Positions 38,901 to 50,650 of a DNA stretch of 64,000 nt are shown in pieces. The stretch is from Tenebrio molitor (lineage: Eukaryota; Arthropoda; Insecta; Coleoptera; Tenebrionidae). The translations under genes and the position numbers were made by a program. Positions within the stretch are counted from its first letter, which is position 1. The number at the start of each line of letters is the position of its first letter. The notes beneath the pieces are model-generated. The model worked only from the letters and a program-made list of their open reading frames with translations, ran no database searches and was not told the origin of the DNA. Location: positions 29,202,001-29,266,000 of the forward strand of contig NC_091048.1 in the NCBI RefSeq assembly GCF_963966145.1, given 5' to 3'.

Positions 38901-41900
38901 AAGAGGACAAATGAAAAATGAAAGGAATCAATAAAAGATAAAAATAAAAACTTTTAATAGCAGACTAAGGAAAATAGTGAAGGATTAATAAAGAGAGCAT
39001 TGATCTATTGTAAAAACGTGTTTTTATGAAGAGAAGAGAGAACTTGATTGGTAAAAAGGAATTTCTTGTAAATAAGTTTGTTGAACTTGTCTAAAGGTAG
39101 GATTTTTCCCAATTGCGTCTTCAAGAGTTTTTTTCTATTAAAAAAAAAAAAACAAAATCCTAGGAAAAATAAAGACAAACAATTCTTTTAAATGGGGAAA
39201 AAGTTCTATTAGGAGAGTGACTCAGAAACCATAAAAATTGTCACCTGAAAAAATCACCATAGAATCTGATCTGTTGTGAGAATGTGGCTTTAAAAAATGA
39301 AGGTCGAGAGCAAGAGCAAAAAAAATTTCCCTGCAAATTAGCAAAAAGAAAACTTATAATTTATTTCAAAATCAAAAATCCACCAACACTGCATTCTACC
39401 TCGAAAATACAACCGACAACGTCGCCAACTTTTGTTTTTAGTGTGTTTGGAAGTGTCAGAAAAACGTGGGGTTATGAAATAAAACTGTTGACAGTCGTTT
39501 TGGTCCTAGTTCATCGTGTTTTTTAAAATTCTTCGAAGCACTTAATGAGCGCTCGCTTTAATTTAGCGGTTAAAAGATTCCTTGTTTTTCGAGGCATTTT
39601 TATAATTTGATATTTGTGACACACTGAAGGTCAAATTTTGGCGGAAGGTTGGGCCAACTCAAAAAAAATGAAACTTATTCTAGGGATTTCGTTTTTTCTG
39701 CCAACATAATTCAACAGGTGGTGGATTTTTGATTTTGAAACAGATTATAGGGCATTTTTCAAACAAAGATAGTGAGGTCTTCCGTGGACAGTGGAGTTTT
39801 CAAGCTAGTGGATTTAAAAACTGAGAATGACAATGGGGACTAATTGATTAGAAACATCGTGTGCCAGGACTGACGGAAGTAAAATTAATTTTATTTATTA
39901 AAATCAAGTATGTATACTCAATTTCATATAAATGTGCATCTAAGCAAACCATGAAAATCTGATTTTCTGTTGGTATTAAAGCTAAAGCTAGTGACTTTGA
40001 CTTTCAAAGTTGCTTGCTCTGCGCGAACCCGATGTGACTAATTTTTCAGTTTTTGTCCATTTTAACATTGCTGATTTCAAAAGCAATGTTACGTCTTTTT
40101 ACTGATTAAATTAAAGTAATTCTTATTTGTTTTTGTCTTTGTATTTTTACCAAGTAAAGATTTATTGGACATGACCTTCATAAATGTGACTTTTGTAGTG
40201 TAACTAAATTAAAGGTGCTTTTACAAATGCACAGCTCACTTGATGAACATTTATATGAAATCAATTATATAATAAAAAATGTTTTATAAATAGAAAATGA
40301 GAACATTTAAAAAATTACACCTTAATTAAAGTCAGCGTTGGAGAGTCAATTGTGAACGCACCACTCGTCAGTTTGCAGAGTAAAAACCGAAGGTAAAAAC
40401 ACAAACAACGCAAAAAGTGAGGTTAGATTTAAACAGCTGATCCGTAATCCTCTTCAACGCCAACTTTGAGGAAAAATTAAAATGAACACCCAATATAAAT
40501 ATTTGTTTGACAGATGCAAGGTGTCAGAAATTGCAGAAGTAGAAAAGAATTACAATAAAGTTATTAAAATTTTAGGATAAAAAAATCACAATTTCACAAT
40601 ATGGATAAGCTAACTTCCTTCTTGCAGTTTAAATTTTTGAAAAATTTTCTGCAAATTCATCAAGAAAGTTTCTAGAATCTAACATTTTTTTGAGCTCAAA
40701 GCAAGTGCTTCAAAATCCAATCCTTACAAATAAAATAAAAATGCAATTCTTGAAGAAGCGAATTTCTTTGTATCTAAGCTATTAAAAGACCATATTATCA
40801 AGGTCACACGTTTTTCGATAAAAAAATTAATCAGTTTATTATTTAAAATTCAAAAACAAAGGAGTTGTGTATTTATTTATAATAAAACAGTATACAGTTT
40901 ATTATTTAAAATTCAAAAACAAAGGAGCTGTGTTATTTATTTATTTTCTGGAATGTTAAGCCAATTAATTTCTTGCAATAGAGGTCGTTCCAGTTATTTT
41001 CACACTAATTGCATTTTTTAAAATGTAACAATTCAGCCATTTTGGAATACGTAAACCGGATAAAATCAAATTGAAAATGATTTTAACTTATAAAATGAAA
41101 AAAAAGTGTTGTTCCTGTTGACAGACTTTGGCCTCGATCAAATCCAACTGCATTTTTTGCCAACCTGCAAAAAATGAGATTCCAATTCCTTTGAACATCA
41201 CAAAAATTCGTCACTCTCATCGTGGCCTTGAACCTCCACGAAAAACGTATTTAACGTAATACCCAGCAAAAAATTTGTGTCGACCATATTTCCCAAGTTT
41301 TAGCGCCCCACATTGATCTAATCTTGACCCATTTTAGTCCACTCGATGAGAAACTAGATACCAGGACCGGTTAGGACTTTGCAAATCTGTCTCGAAACAC
41401 TTTCTTGTCGTGAATGAAAAGCCAAAATGATTGTTGCGGTCACAATCACGATTTTCTCACAGGTTTAATTTAAGTAATCCCGAAAATCTAAACCGCCTTA
41501 TCTCGCCCCAATTTTTTCTTTTTCTTTCTGCAGCACCACTTTACAAGCTGCCAAATGTAGCAAACAAATAAAAGAAAATCACTTTTTGCGTCATGCAGTA
41601 ATAATTGCGAGTTGATTTGGAGAACTAGAGCGACAGTTTTGTTTGCGCAAAAGGCAGTCAAGCTGCTTCTGAAATCGCGTTGTTGTTAATTAACCAACAA
41701 AATACCTTCGACTTTAATTATGTCGATTATGAATAGTACAAAAATGTGACACTTGACTTGAGCAACGGCGTGATCAGTGCTCATACCAACCAATTATAAA
41801 CAAAATGAGATAACCAACAACAAAAAACCAAAAAAACTAGTACCTAATAATTCAGCAGAAATTATTAAAACCGATGACATTAATGGAAGTCTTGTTTAAT

Positions 41901-44900
41901 TATGAAAATGCGACGACGAATGCAAATCTCCGAATTTGCATAAACGTTTCTTTGTCGATTCCGTTGAAATAAAATTTCACAATGGCCGAACGTTCCCACA
42001 TTTTTCCAATCAACTCCTCCCTCCATTTTTAGAACCCTCCGCTTTCTACGATTTATCAAATGGCACGTTTTCACTCCGCGGTTTCCAATCGCCGCCATTT
42101 TCCGCCGCACTAAATAAAACCGCCGCCGTTGCACAACTTATTTACAACTTATCACAAATCGAACGGAAAGGTACACGCGCGTTTTACATAAGAACGCTCA
42201 GTTTTCGAGTTTTGCAAGCTCGCTTCCGCTCGATTTCTCGGCGGAAAAAAGCGTGGCGGTGGCATCCCGCCGCCCCTGCCCGGAATACCTAAACGCTGCC
42301 ACCTGTTGAATAATGCAAGTCCAGACGCACGTGCAAGTCGAAACTCGTTGTTGGAAAGTTAGATAATTTGGGGTCAAATTACAATTATTATTGTTATTAC
42401 TGCGGTCCGGAGGTTTCCGGTGTTGTGGCGGGGCTCCCGGAAGACCTTGTCGCGGGGGGCGCCGTCCCCGCGAGCTCCATTTGAGCTTCTTCGCCGCCGA
42501 CAGCAGCTGGTGGTCGTTGCGACAGCGCGAAAGACTTGTCTTGGCGGTCCGATTGAGGGCTAGATAGGAAAGTGGCCCCGAGCGGAGACTGGCTGCGGCT
42601 ATTTCCTCCGATTTCGGTCCGAATGCAAATCTAATTACACGTAACGGTTGCGTAATGGTGCGCTAATTACCGGTGAAACGGCCTTAACTCCTGGAACTGG
42701 TCGGTGGTAATTAAGAAGGCGCTGATCTTTGCGCAAGAAGACCCCAGAAGAAGTGGTAAATGGCAAAAGGCTGGTTGTGGGAGTTTGGGGTTGGGGGAGA
42801 GAAGGTGGTGGCAACAAGACTGTTTTTGCTGTTGCGAGGAAGGCTGGTGCGAAGGGGAATTTTCAAGCAATAAATCGAGAAAGTAGAACGAAAGCGAGAA
42901 ACTTAATAGCTAATTATTTCATAATATTCTGTAATCAGAAAAATTGAGAGTAATTTTCTTAAACATCTGCTGCTATTAAATAAAGTAAAGTTTATTTTTT
43001 AATTGGTCCTTCATGATGCAGCGGGTGAAAAAAATTTGATGATGAAACCGGAGAAAATCTACAGAGCTACAGACGTGAGTTACTTGTTTGGCATACAGGC
43101 TGTTTGATGAAAAACGCCTCAACCCATAACTTTGTTATTTATTACCCGATTTCAATGAACAAAAAAATCAAAGATATGGTTTATCAAGCGCTACAAAACA
43201 GCCATAAAATGTTTTTTTTGGCGTTATCTTCAATAGCTAACGATAGTCAACTTTTTTTTTTAAATGGACACATGTAGTTTTTTAGGCTTGGTCTGGTAAG
43301 GTTTTTTTTTTCTGGATCTAATGATGTATTGAAAGTTATCATTTGGTTCATAGCTAACTTAAAAAAAAATAAAACATTTTTTTGTGGTTCAGCTTATTAT
43401 AAAATTTTTAAGAGTGCCGTGAAAAACAATCGGAATACAAAGTACGATAAATGTCATCTAAACGTCAGCTTAGAAGTTTTCATCTGCTTTTTTAAACTTT
43501 TTTTATTTAAGTATAAAATAACATTGTCAGTCATGCAGGATAGCAGTCATTTGACTATTATTTTATGTTCGAGTGTAATAAAAATCGTAATTAGTCAAAA
43601 ACAAAAAGTTAATAGAAAAAATAATAATAATTTAAAAAAAAATATTTTTTTAAATTATTATTTATGTTTTCCAAGAAAATGATAATAAAACTCTTCAAGA
43701 TTGCACCTGAAAATTTCCAAACTCACACTTGACATTTGTTGCTATTTGTATTCCAATTGTTTTTCACGGCACACTTGAAAATTTCATAATAAACTGAACC
43801 ACAATTAAAAATTGTTTTATTTTTTTTTCAGTCAGCTATGAACCAAACGATAATTTTTAATACATGGTTAGATTCAGAAAAAAAAACTTTATCAGACTGA
43901 GCCTAAAAAACTACATGTGTCCATTTAAAAAAAAAAAGTTGACTATCGTAAGCTACTGAAAATAACGCCAAAAAAAAATTATTTTATGGCTGCTTCGTAG
44001 CGCATGAAAAACCATATCTTCGGTTTTTTTGTTCATTGAAATCGGATAATAAATAAAAAAGTTATGGGTTGAGGTGTTTTTTATCAAACAGCCTGTATAC
44101 AGTGCGTTAAAATAAATCAAAAATTTACCATTTTCAATTGTTATCTGTTGTCCATAATGCTGGATAAATTTAGAAAGGGTATAATTAAAGAAAATAGGGT
44201 CAAAAAAGCTTCAGAAAGAGAAGAAATCTTCTTTCTTAGGTAAACCACATGATTTCCTTTTTCCGGTCATCCCAATCTAGATTTTCATTTCTGTTTTCTG
44301 TAATAGTCCTTGTTTTTCGATATCGCAAAATGGCTTTTTATGGCTAGACCAGAACAATAATTTGGAACATGAAAAAAATGCTTGAACATTTTTGTTGTGT
44401 GAATATTCCACCGGTGATTTTCTTTTGGTTTTCCTCTTTTGTCAATTAAAGTCCATTCAAAAATCAAAAAAACCACCACCTGTTGCTTTAGGTTGGTAAA
44501 ATTTAAAAAACCCTAGCTAGATATTTTTTCGGACTATGTTGGTAACTATAAATTATGACATTTATTTGATTCAAAATAAAATTCAATTCCGTTCATATTG
44601 TTTTATTAGCAGCACGTTTCATTTACTTATTGATTCTTATTATTTTTACTTAAACATGCCCAAAAAAGCAAGACATTTAATAAACACTTAACCTCAAAAT
44701 TACAGTTCTCACCAAATTTTACACTAAACAGCGTTGCCGATAGTAATTATGGAGGAAAATGCGACGTTGGTGGTTTTTTGATTTTTGAATGGACTTTATA
44801 TTTCACTATTTCTCAAAACTATTTCATATTTACTTTTAAGACACACTTTAGATATTATTTCTGGACCAGGGACCATTAGATACATTAAAGGATCGTTGAA

Positions 44901-47900
44901 AAACTCACACAAAATCAAAAAATGCTAGAATTATATAAAAGAAGTCCTTTATTTTTCAATTCCTAATACAAAGCAGCTTAAAATGTGTGAACCATAGACA
45001 TTGTACACATCTTAAAAAACTGCCAAACATTCCCCTTTTGTTCCAACTCATTCAAATTTATTCTTATAGCATCTCCTGATTCACGACAGCTTATACCGTT
45101 TATAGTTATGTGTCTGTCGAGGAGAACCATCAGCACGATTATCACTCCTATATTAACAAGAGAGGTCTTCAATGCGTATTAACACCAGCACGACTACCGC
45201 TTTTCAAATTAATGAGGAGTCATTTTCAGTGTTAAACGCACTATTGTTCGATATTACTGTAAGTCGTGAATAGACGGAAGAGTCCAAAAACCGAAAAAGT
45301 CTTGAGAATATTTGGCACGTCAATCTTCGTGGGTCATCAATCTCTATGGCTACTCGCCATCTTCCCAGTTCAGATTTAAGAACAACATTACTGCATTCTT
45401 AATAAAAATAGTAGTGACGAATATTAGAAAAATATAAGCAGTAAAAAGTTAGGTGCTGGTGGGTATTAAACTGGGGTCCTGTCGAATGTAAAACGAGAAA
45501 GCGCCATCTAGCGCAGCTCCCCTACTCAACAATAAATGTGATGAGCCGCTGCCGCTGTCTCTAAGGTTCTCGTCTCGATGATAAATAAGGTAACGACAAC
45601 TCATTTGTCATTTTTGAGACTCCAGATTAAAAGAGAGGACATTATCGATAAATACCATGTCAAACAGATTAAGTTAACATTACGCCAAATTAAGTGAAAT
45701 GGAAATATTCGTCGCAACCGTTGTTCCGTTGTTGTTACATTATTTATTAATTTATTATCGAGAACCCTAGCTGTCTCGTCTCGGTCGATCATTTCTATCA
45801 TTGTCATTTTGTCACATTTTTGAGCAGTGAGCTGGAGCACTGGATATCTTGGTAAGATTTTTCAATATTTAATACATGAGTGTCGGTGTTTATTTTTAGT
45901 AAAAGCCTCGATGAAAGCTATTTGTGATTTGTGATTGTGAACACACCACAGATTACGAATCACAGATCCGCTGTTTAAATCTAACCTCACTTTTTGCGTT
46001 GTTTGTGTTTTTAATATGCAGACTGACGACAGACGAGTGGTACGTTCACAAACGACTCTTCAACGCCAACTTTGACAGGAAATCATCGTAGTTGGCGTAA
46101 AAAAACACACAAATTTTAAGTGTGCCGCTAGTCTTCTAACATGAAACAGACTGGTATGCATAGGTAATCAATTTAAAAGTGTTCTAATGTTCTAATAAAA
46201 TACAAGGCTTTGCTTGTTTGTTTAGAATTAAAGTATCCCGTTAATTTTTATAACTATAAAAAGAAATATATAAATATAATAAGTTTAATGACCTCCCTTT
46301 AGCTCCGGAGAAATGAATTCCTCCCGGGTGGAAAAAACTGCTTTGTCATTTCTATGATAAGAAAAATTATATAATTGATTACAAGACATTAAAATTTCAA
46401 ATTTAATTACAACTCTTGGAAAACGTAAATATTGATATATCATTGCATACTTGTTTCCGCTAGGTTTCTATGCAAAATTTCTCGAAATTTACGCCAGATT
46501 ATTTATGCAAATAAATAAGAGCGCTCACCTCAATTTTACATTTGCATACCTACCTAATTTTTAAGTACTTTTAACCGCCATTATGATTTTTTGACAAGTA
46601 TTTGGTTTTTTTTTTTTTAGAAACATGTCAACAGAGATTATTTGTATCACCCGAAGACTTTCAAGGCTCGATCAGTACCCAAGATTTTTGAACAAAAATA
46701 TCTCCTTTTGAATCCTGATAACCAGTACAATCGGAAAAAGCAGTGTACCAGAAACAGCAAAAGAGTTTTGTTGATAATAATCTTCCAAAAGAGCTCATTC
46801 CAGAACTTTTTTTGAAAGGGCATGTGAATGTTAATGCGAAAGAACTTGGATCAAAATGGAATAAAAATTAAATTAAACGTCTCGGTTTTAGTAATCTTTT
46901 ATTGATAAAGTGGTTTTCTCGTTGGAACATATGACATAAAAGTCACCAGTTTTATTACCAACTCACAGTAATTAATTGTTGCTTAATCGAAAACCGACCC
47001 TCTTGCCATTCAGTAGAGTAAAGAGAGTAGAACTCTCACTCTCTCACTGCACTGAACGCAAAAACCCTCAAAGATTATAAAATTCCCATCGAACACTTTT
47101 ACGCATTTTAAATCACCAACAAAAAAATTTATTACAAACTATAAAACCCGACCTTAATAAAAAAAAATAATTACATGACCTGCACGAAAGACAAATCTGA
47201 AATCCGCATCAAAGTGTAGTAGTCCATGGTCTCTTACAATTTACCACTGGTGAAGAACATGCAATTAAATTTTATCTCACGCTCTTCAGAGGTGTTAAAC
47301 GTTATTTTATATTTTGCAAAATTTTAATTTAATTAATTACCGATGTACCGCAAGATTTGTTCAGTGTTGAATAGCATCCAACATAAAATTGATGGCTTAC
47401 AAGGTATTAACGTCATCACCATATACTATAATTTAACGATCAGCAATAGATGGGTAAGTCATGATAACGAGTAAAAAATCAGTGGCCCCAAAACATATCT
47501 CTGAGTTACGCCACAGCCAAAACATTAATTAAAAGATGAGATCCGTGACAGATAGCGTCTCACTGATGTGTTAATGAAACTCAATTATTTTCAGCGGAGG
47601 GAGTTGCAGCCTTAGAAATGAAAGAATTGAAACATGATTTTTTAGCTTGCAACGAATTATGACAAAAATAAACAGATTTATCAAAAATAGCCGTCTTTTT
47701 GTGGACTTTTAACTTGGGAAAAATAAAGTGAAAATGTTTCTTGCCAATTTGTTTTCTTTTATTACCTAATAATAATTATATCGGGTGTTTTTTTTTAATT
47801 CATCTTAAAGTAGGCATTGAAGAGTCGATTGTGAACGCACCACTCGCTCGTCTGCAGAGTAAAAACACAAACGACGCATAAAGTGAGGTTAAATTTAAAC

Positions 47901-48496
47901 AGCTGATCTGTTATTTGTTGTGCGTTCACGATCGACTCTTCAAGGCCAACTTTGAGAATGAAATTAAGTGAACACCCGATACCTTATAATAATTTTTTTA
48001 TGAGAAATTATACGAAAACTTCTTGGAGATAAAACAAGATCTGACTATCAGAATAACTGAAAACTGTGCTCTTGTCTCAGATCTTCCTTTAAAGGAAGAA
48101 CAAGAAATAATTTCCCTCGTCCTGATGACATTTTTGAAAAATATTCAAATTGTGTGGAACGAAATGGCAAATTAGAAAAACAATCCAATTTTAAAATTAT
48201 TTTCTTGTAAATCCTTATTTGCAGTAAAAAACTTTTTTATCTTGCCATAAAAAGTCTCAAAAACTCTCTTTTCGTTGTCACTTTCTACATCTAATATAAA
48301 AAACTAGTTTCTTTGACATTTCGGGACCTGTTACATCTTGCGAGTCGACGAAATCGCTTTTCGCATGATTCCTCATCAACCTACGACCCCACTGAAAAAA
48401 AAATCGACCGATCGATTCCGGATCGAGTCTTCGAAGTCAACGAAAAGAAAACTCACCTCGAAGATTTATAGTCTTCATTCTGGTGTAGCAGGGCAT
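29969..48496 (-). CDS. Two-domain chitin-binding protein with Ser/Thr/Glu-rich middle, CPAP1-like
   Basis: Minus-strand exons: 48457-48496, 37841-37899, 34404-34580, 34248-34356 and 29969-34200. All junctions are GT-AG, the phases agree, and they give 1538 residues from ATG 48496 or 1532 from ATG 48478. Exons 1-2 encode a signal peptide (MKTINLRGLLWLYLLGVACM), split in phase 1 as in the convergent paralog. Exons 3-4 form a ChtBD2 domain: Cys at about 41, 57, 63, 78, 91 and 99 with GGYYADLETNCQMFHVC and FLCLNGTVFDQ. The middle is mucin-like and acidic: Thr runs, Glu/Asp blocks, and three tandem units of about 55-62 residues containing KLDSLSAATHDGAVRM. The last 60 residues are a second six-Cys ChtBD2 (CFGKAINKFYSDPRDC ... 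KPERCL). Two chitin-binding ends joined by a long flexible linker suggest cross-linking of a chitin matrix (inference). The exon 1 acceptor at 48507-48508 implies a further 5'-UTR exon upstream. The assignment of exons 1 and 2 rests on signal-peptide sense and phase. Confidence 0.88.
31590..32100 (-). repeat. Three tandem coding repeats inside the two-domain chitin-binding gene
   Basis: Three units of about 55-62 codons, each with RTTSTTEAQK, KETTVS, KLDSLSAA, HDGAVRM and a KIE..SKK motif. The second unit lacks the VEDL(V)K segment. High identity at the DNA level points to fairly recent unequal exchange. A fourth, diverged unit (GHLDSLSVESKN) follows. Confidence 0.85.
35720..37040 (-). pseudogene. 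Decayed partial copy of the host gene's own last exon
   Basis: Two blocks match the last exon of the gene in which they lie, in the same orientation and order. 35720-36290 corresponds to about 31000-31580 and includes a frame with LDSLSIS, DEETGKENYDFVNF and DDSTVDDLEESTTES. 36690-37040 corresponds to about 32070-32420. The three tandem repeats between them in the parent are missing. Many stops and indels show it is dead. It lies within intron 2 and is presumably spliced out. The middle is broken by a MITE (36328-36664). Confidence 0.85.
36328..36664. mobile_element. MITE family 4, inside the intronic pseudo-copy
   Basis: Terminal inverted repeats of about 36 bp begin TATAGTCCAATTTTTACC at both ends read inward, flanked by TA. 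Each repeat contains a perfect TGACGTCA palindrome (36353-36360 and 36632-36639). The interior is AT-rich with no ORF. It interrupts the duplicated exon segment, so it inserted after that duplication. Confidence 0.85.
37240..37580 (+). pseudogene. Non-LTR retrotransposon reverse transcriptase scrap
   Basis: Reads SVPQGSNL, stop, PLFFFIFLND in one frame, the equivalent of the GVPQGSxLGPLLF..IND motif of Jockey/CR1/I-type reverse transcriptases. Another frame continues with YFNISKCFLVVKNTNKT, like the LNISKCKVVSFTRK segment that follows the catalytic YADD in these enzymes. The YADD region itself is not preserved. Inactive, in intron 2 of the minus-strand gene. Confidence 0.7.
39357..39748. mobile_element. 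MITE family 5, about 390 bp
   Basis: Terminal inverted repeats of about 30 bp share TTTCAAAATCAAAAATCCAC. TA stands at the outer ends. No ORF. The TCAAAAATC...CCACCA arrangement resembles the element at 44449-44796. Confidence 0.7.
39915..40268. mobile_element. MITE family 6, about 350 bp
   Basis: Inverted terminal repeats of about 35 bp share ATTTCATATAAATGT and CATC; the outer edges are TATA-rich. The interior holds a smaller hairpin of TTAACATTGCTGATTT with its partial inverse. No ORF. Confidence 0.65.
40303..40493 (-). mobile_element. MITE family 3, copy B (reverse, internally deleted)
   Basis: Same core words as copy A in inverse order. In the right arm the stretch equivalent to TGTGGTGCGTTCACAATCGA is missing, so the arms are no longer symmetric. 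The right end reads ATGAACACCCAATA. Lies in intron 1 of the two-domain chitin-binding gene. Confidence 0.8.
40832..40945. repeat. Two-copy tandem duplication, 63-bp period
   Basis: CAGTTTATTATTTAAAATTC with following AAAAACAAAGGAG(T/C)TGTGT occurs at 40832 and again at 40895. A simple recent duplication in intronic DNA. Confidence 0.8.
43096..44095. mobile_element. 1-kb foldback element with about 345-bp inverted arms
   Basis: The two arms (about 43096-43440 and 43748-44095) are inverted copies of each other along their whole length, with scattered differences. The ends read CAGGCTGTTTGAT inward and TA stands outside both (43094-43095 and 44096-44097). Shared words include AACCCATAACTTTGTTATTT-like sequence, ACACATGTAGTTTTTTAGGC and GTGCCGTGAAAAACAAT. 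The roughly 306-bp centre has a further AT-rich hairpin near 43620-43670. No transposase is present. It lies in intron 1 of the two-domain chitin-binding gene. Confidence 0.9.
44449..44796. mobile_element. MITE family 7, 348 bp
   Basis: Terminal inverted repeats of about 29 bp: AAGTCCATTCAAAAATCAAA then AAACCACC, present inverted at the right end. TA flanks both ends (44447-44448 and 44797-44798). No ORF. Its outer AAGTCCATTCAA recurs at the left end of the element at 61.39 kb. Confidence 0.85.
45930..46085 (+). mobile_element. MITE family 3, copy C (left end lost)
   Basis: Matches the interior and right arm of the family: GATTGTGAACACACCAC, the CCTCACTTTTTGCG run and the right-arm words CGACTCTTCAACGCC. 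The outer part of the left arm is gone and the right end stops short of ACACCCGATA. Confidence 0.8.
47470..47520 (-). pseudogene. Reverse transcriptase motif scrap
   Basis: The minus strand reads GCGVTQRYVLGPLIFYSLS then a stop, equivalent to the GVPQGSVLGPLLF motif of non-LTR reverse transcriptases. Too short to place in a clade. Confidence 0.5.
47781..47979 (-). mobile_element. MITE family 3, copy D (199 bp, both ends intact)
   Basis: TA at 47779-47780 and 47980-47981. Ends read TCGGGTGTTT and TCGGGTGTTCACTTAAT inward. The minus strand, the sense strand of the surrounding gene, carries GTTTGTGTTTTTACTCTGCAG, a strong 3' splice-site look-alike. Confidence 0.9.
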
Positions 48497-48507
48497 TGCT
48501 AAGCCGC

Positions 48508-49720
48508 TGAAACAAGAAAAAGCAGTCAGCGTTTGTTGTGAAAATCACATCATGTGGGTGATTTTGAAACCGAACTAGTTTCGATAATTGGTGCGATTTC
48601 GCAAGGCATTGTGAGCGAGGCCTTACGGCCGTGAAAAAAATCCAACGAAAAATGGGAAAGTCAAGGAATTAATAAACGTACATAATTAATTACTTTCACT
48701 TTTGTTATTAGTTTGTGACACCGGTCGAACGTGGTAATAACGAAAAAGAAACCGTCCAGACCTTATCGATCTAGACCGAGAGCTGTGGGTGCGATCTCGT
48801 CGCAAATCACCCAAGAACAAAGACATTGTCTGAAGGAACGGGTCGCGTTAACGATCTGCGCTAATGAAATCCTGATACAATCTAAAATTTGAATGCCACC
48901 GGACTTATCCAGCCTCCGGTCGCGGTCGTTCCGTCCAGCGTGCGCGTCGTCGCCTCCCGCTACACCAAAAATCACAGCCGTTCGCGCTTCTCCAGACTTT
49001 CGAAATTGTGCAAAATCGACGACAATTAACATTTCGCCGGCGACCTCACGACAAAAATGTCACCCCGGTCCGGACAAACCCGTTCGCCAATCCGAAACAA
49101 AGCGAAATGTCAATGCAGTTGCAACAGCCTGACCCGATTACCTAAAAAGCGCAGCCCTAGATTTAGAGCGCGCTCCTGCGACCTTCCGCCCGGCAGGAGT
49201 GTTCAATGTTGCGTTGCCACGCGGATGCGCTCGGGGAAGCCCTGCGAAGGAGCAGGTAACTTTCGAGGGTTTTACCGTTCGTTGGTGAGGTTTTTTGGTC
49301 AAAAGGGAACACTTCGGAGTGGAAACTAGTGTCGGTGCATTCCTGCGACCTTCGCAGTCGCCGAATGGAATTGTTCAATGCTACAGTTCGGGTGCAATGT
49401 TGCTGTGTGGATATGCTCTGTTTGGTTCAAAACCGACGAGTTCTAAAGAATTTACAACTAGTCCGACAGCTCTTGACAGATCAGGATCTCGTACCGGTGA
49501 GCAAACGGACCAAAACTAAATACATATGGAATTGTGTTTCATTTTTTGTTGCTCTCTTATCTGACGCAACAAAGCTTAACACTTCTTGTATTTTACCCGA
49601 TTAGGAATTTATAAGGCTTATAAAATATAATCGAAAAAGAAAAAGAATGTCAAGGTCCTTGAAATAGTATAACTTAATACATTTTTGGATAAAAATTTGC
49701 AATGTTTCTCGCTTGGGAAA
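48508..49720. other. Upstream region of the two-domain chitin-binding gene
   Basis: Probably contains its promoter and a 5'-UTR exon, since exon 1 has an acceptor on its upstream side. About 48.75-49.35 kb is GC-richer. Two imperfect direct repeats of about 90 bp containing CCTGCGACCTTC and TGTTCAATG lie at about 49175-49260 and 49340-49425. No ORF is convincing. Confidence 0.35.
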
Positions 49721-49721
49721 A

Positions 49722-49790
49722 GTTATATTGGAAAAGTACTGGGCCGAAGGGAGAACCTTGAGGCACGCTCTATTTTATCTTCGGACATTC
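49722..49790 (-). pseudogene. Reverse transcriptase motif scrap
   Basis: The minus strand reads SVPQGSPFGPVLFQYN, clearly the conserved GVPQGSxLGPLLF motif of non-LTR reverse transcriptases. Flanks are stop-filled. Confidence 0.65.
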
Positions 49791-50139
49791 TAAAATAACA
49801 AATATAAAATAATACAGTTAATAAAGAAAAATAATGTTTCTGCTATGAATTTCAAATTTTTATAATTCTGTCAAAAAATCTTGAAAATACAAATTTTGGA
49901 AAATGTTTACAACAAATTGTTAAATTCGTTTTATTCTTCCTTTTCTTTTTAAAAATATTATTCTGTTCTTTTCGTTAAAAAATCAGAAATAAATATGTCC
50001 GTACTTATTTTTGCGTAAACTTTTTTTGTCATTTCCGACCTATTCCATTTTCCTTTTTAAAATTTTGCTGAAGTCAACACACCAGGAGCAACTTTTAAAA
50101 AGTATTTCGGTCGCCACTTGAAGGGACTCGGCTTCTACG

Positions 50140-50205
50140 GTGCACTTCAAGGATCTGTTTTAGCTCAAATGCTCAAATTCACTATTTATCCAGAACTTTC
50201 ATGAA
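50140..50205 (+). pseudogene. Possible reverse transcriptase motif scrap
   Basis: Reads GALQGSVLAQMLKF, a weak match to GVPQGSVLGPLLF. Listed because six other such scraps lie in the surrounding DNA from 37 to 55 kb. Confidence 0.35.
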
Positions 50206-50650
50206 AATAAAAAATTTTTTTTTAATGAGATGCTTTTTGGCCTCCTCAACTCGAAATGACATGTTTACACATTTTGAACAGCTACGGTATCTTGATTTTT
50301 ACACACTAACCAAACTATCTGTCATTTTACCGCACGGAGTGTGCAAACTAACACGAAAATTTCAGGGACCTCCAAAAAACAAAAACTGTTGGCTCAAATG
50401 TCAGTCTTTGACAGCTTTTGCAAAATTATTGGTTACAACAAATTTCAAATTTGAGAAAACGAGTGATGGATCGTCGGTCGCGTTTTAATCTAAAAACCTC
50501 GCGCTGTAAAATGTAGCCTACCGCATTTGTAATGTAAATAACTATTTATTTCAGGTTTCCCATAAAAAAACATTTAGATTCTTATAAGATGACACAAACA
50601 TTTGTTTGTTTTTTTTTCCTTTTGGTGTTGGATAGTACAGTACAGCCTAA

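Larger units (their letters stand above)
37900..48456 (-). other. Intron 1 (about 10.5 kb) of the two-domain chitin-binding gene
   Basis: Contains at least seven inverted-repeat elements (entries below), one reverse-transcriptase scrap at 47.5 kb and a 63-bp tandem duplication at 40.8 kb. A GC-richer stretch at about 42.0-42.9 kb has short overlapping ORFs on both strands and may be intronic regulatory DNA. Stretches 38.0-39.3, 41.0-42.0, 44.8-45.9, 46.1-47.4 and 48.0-48.4 kb show nothing I can name. Confidence 0.6.
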
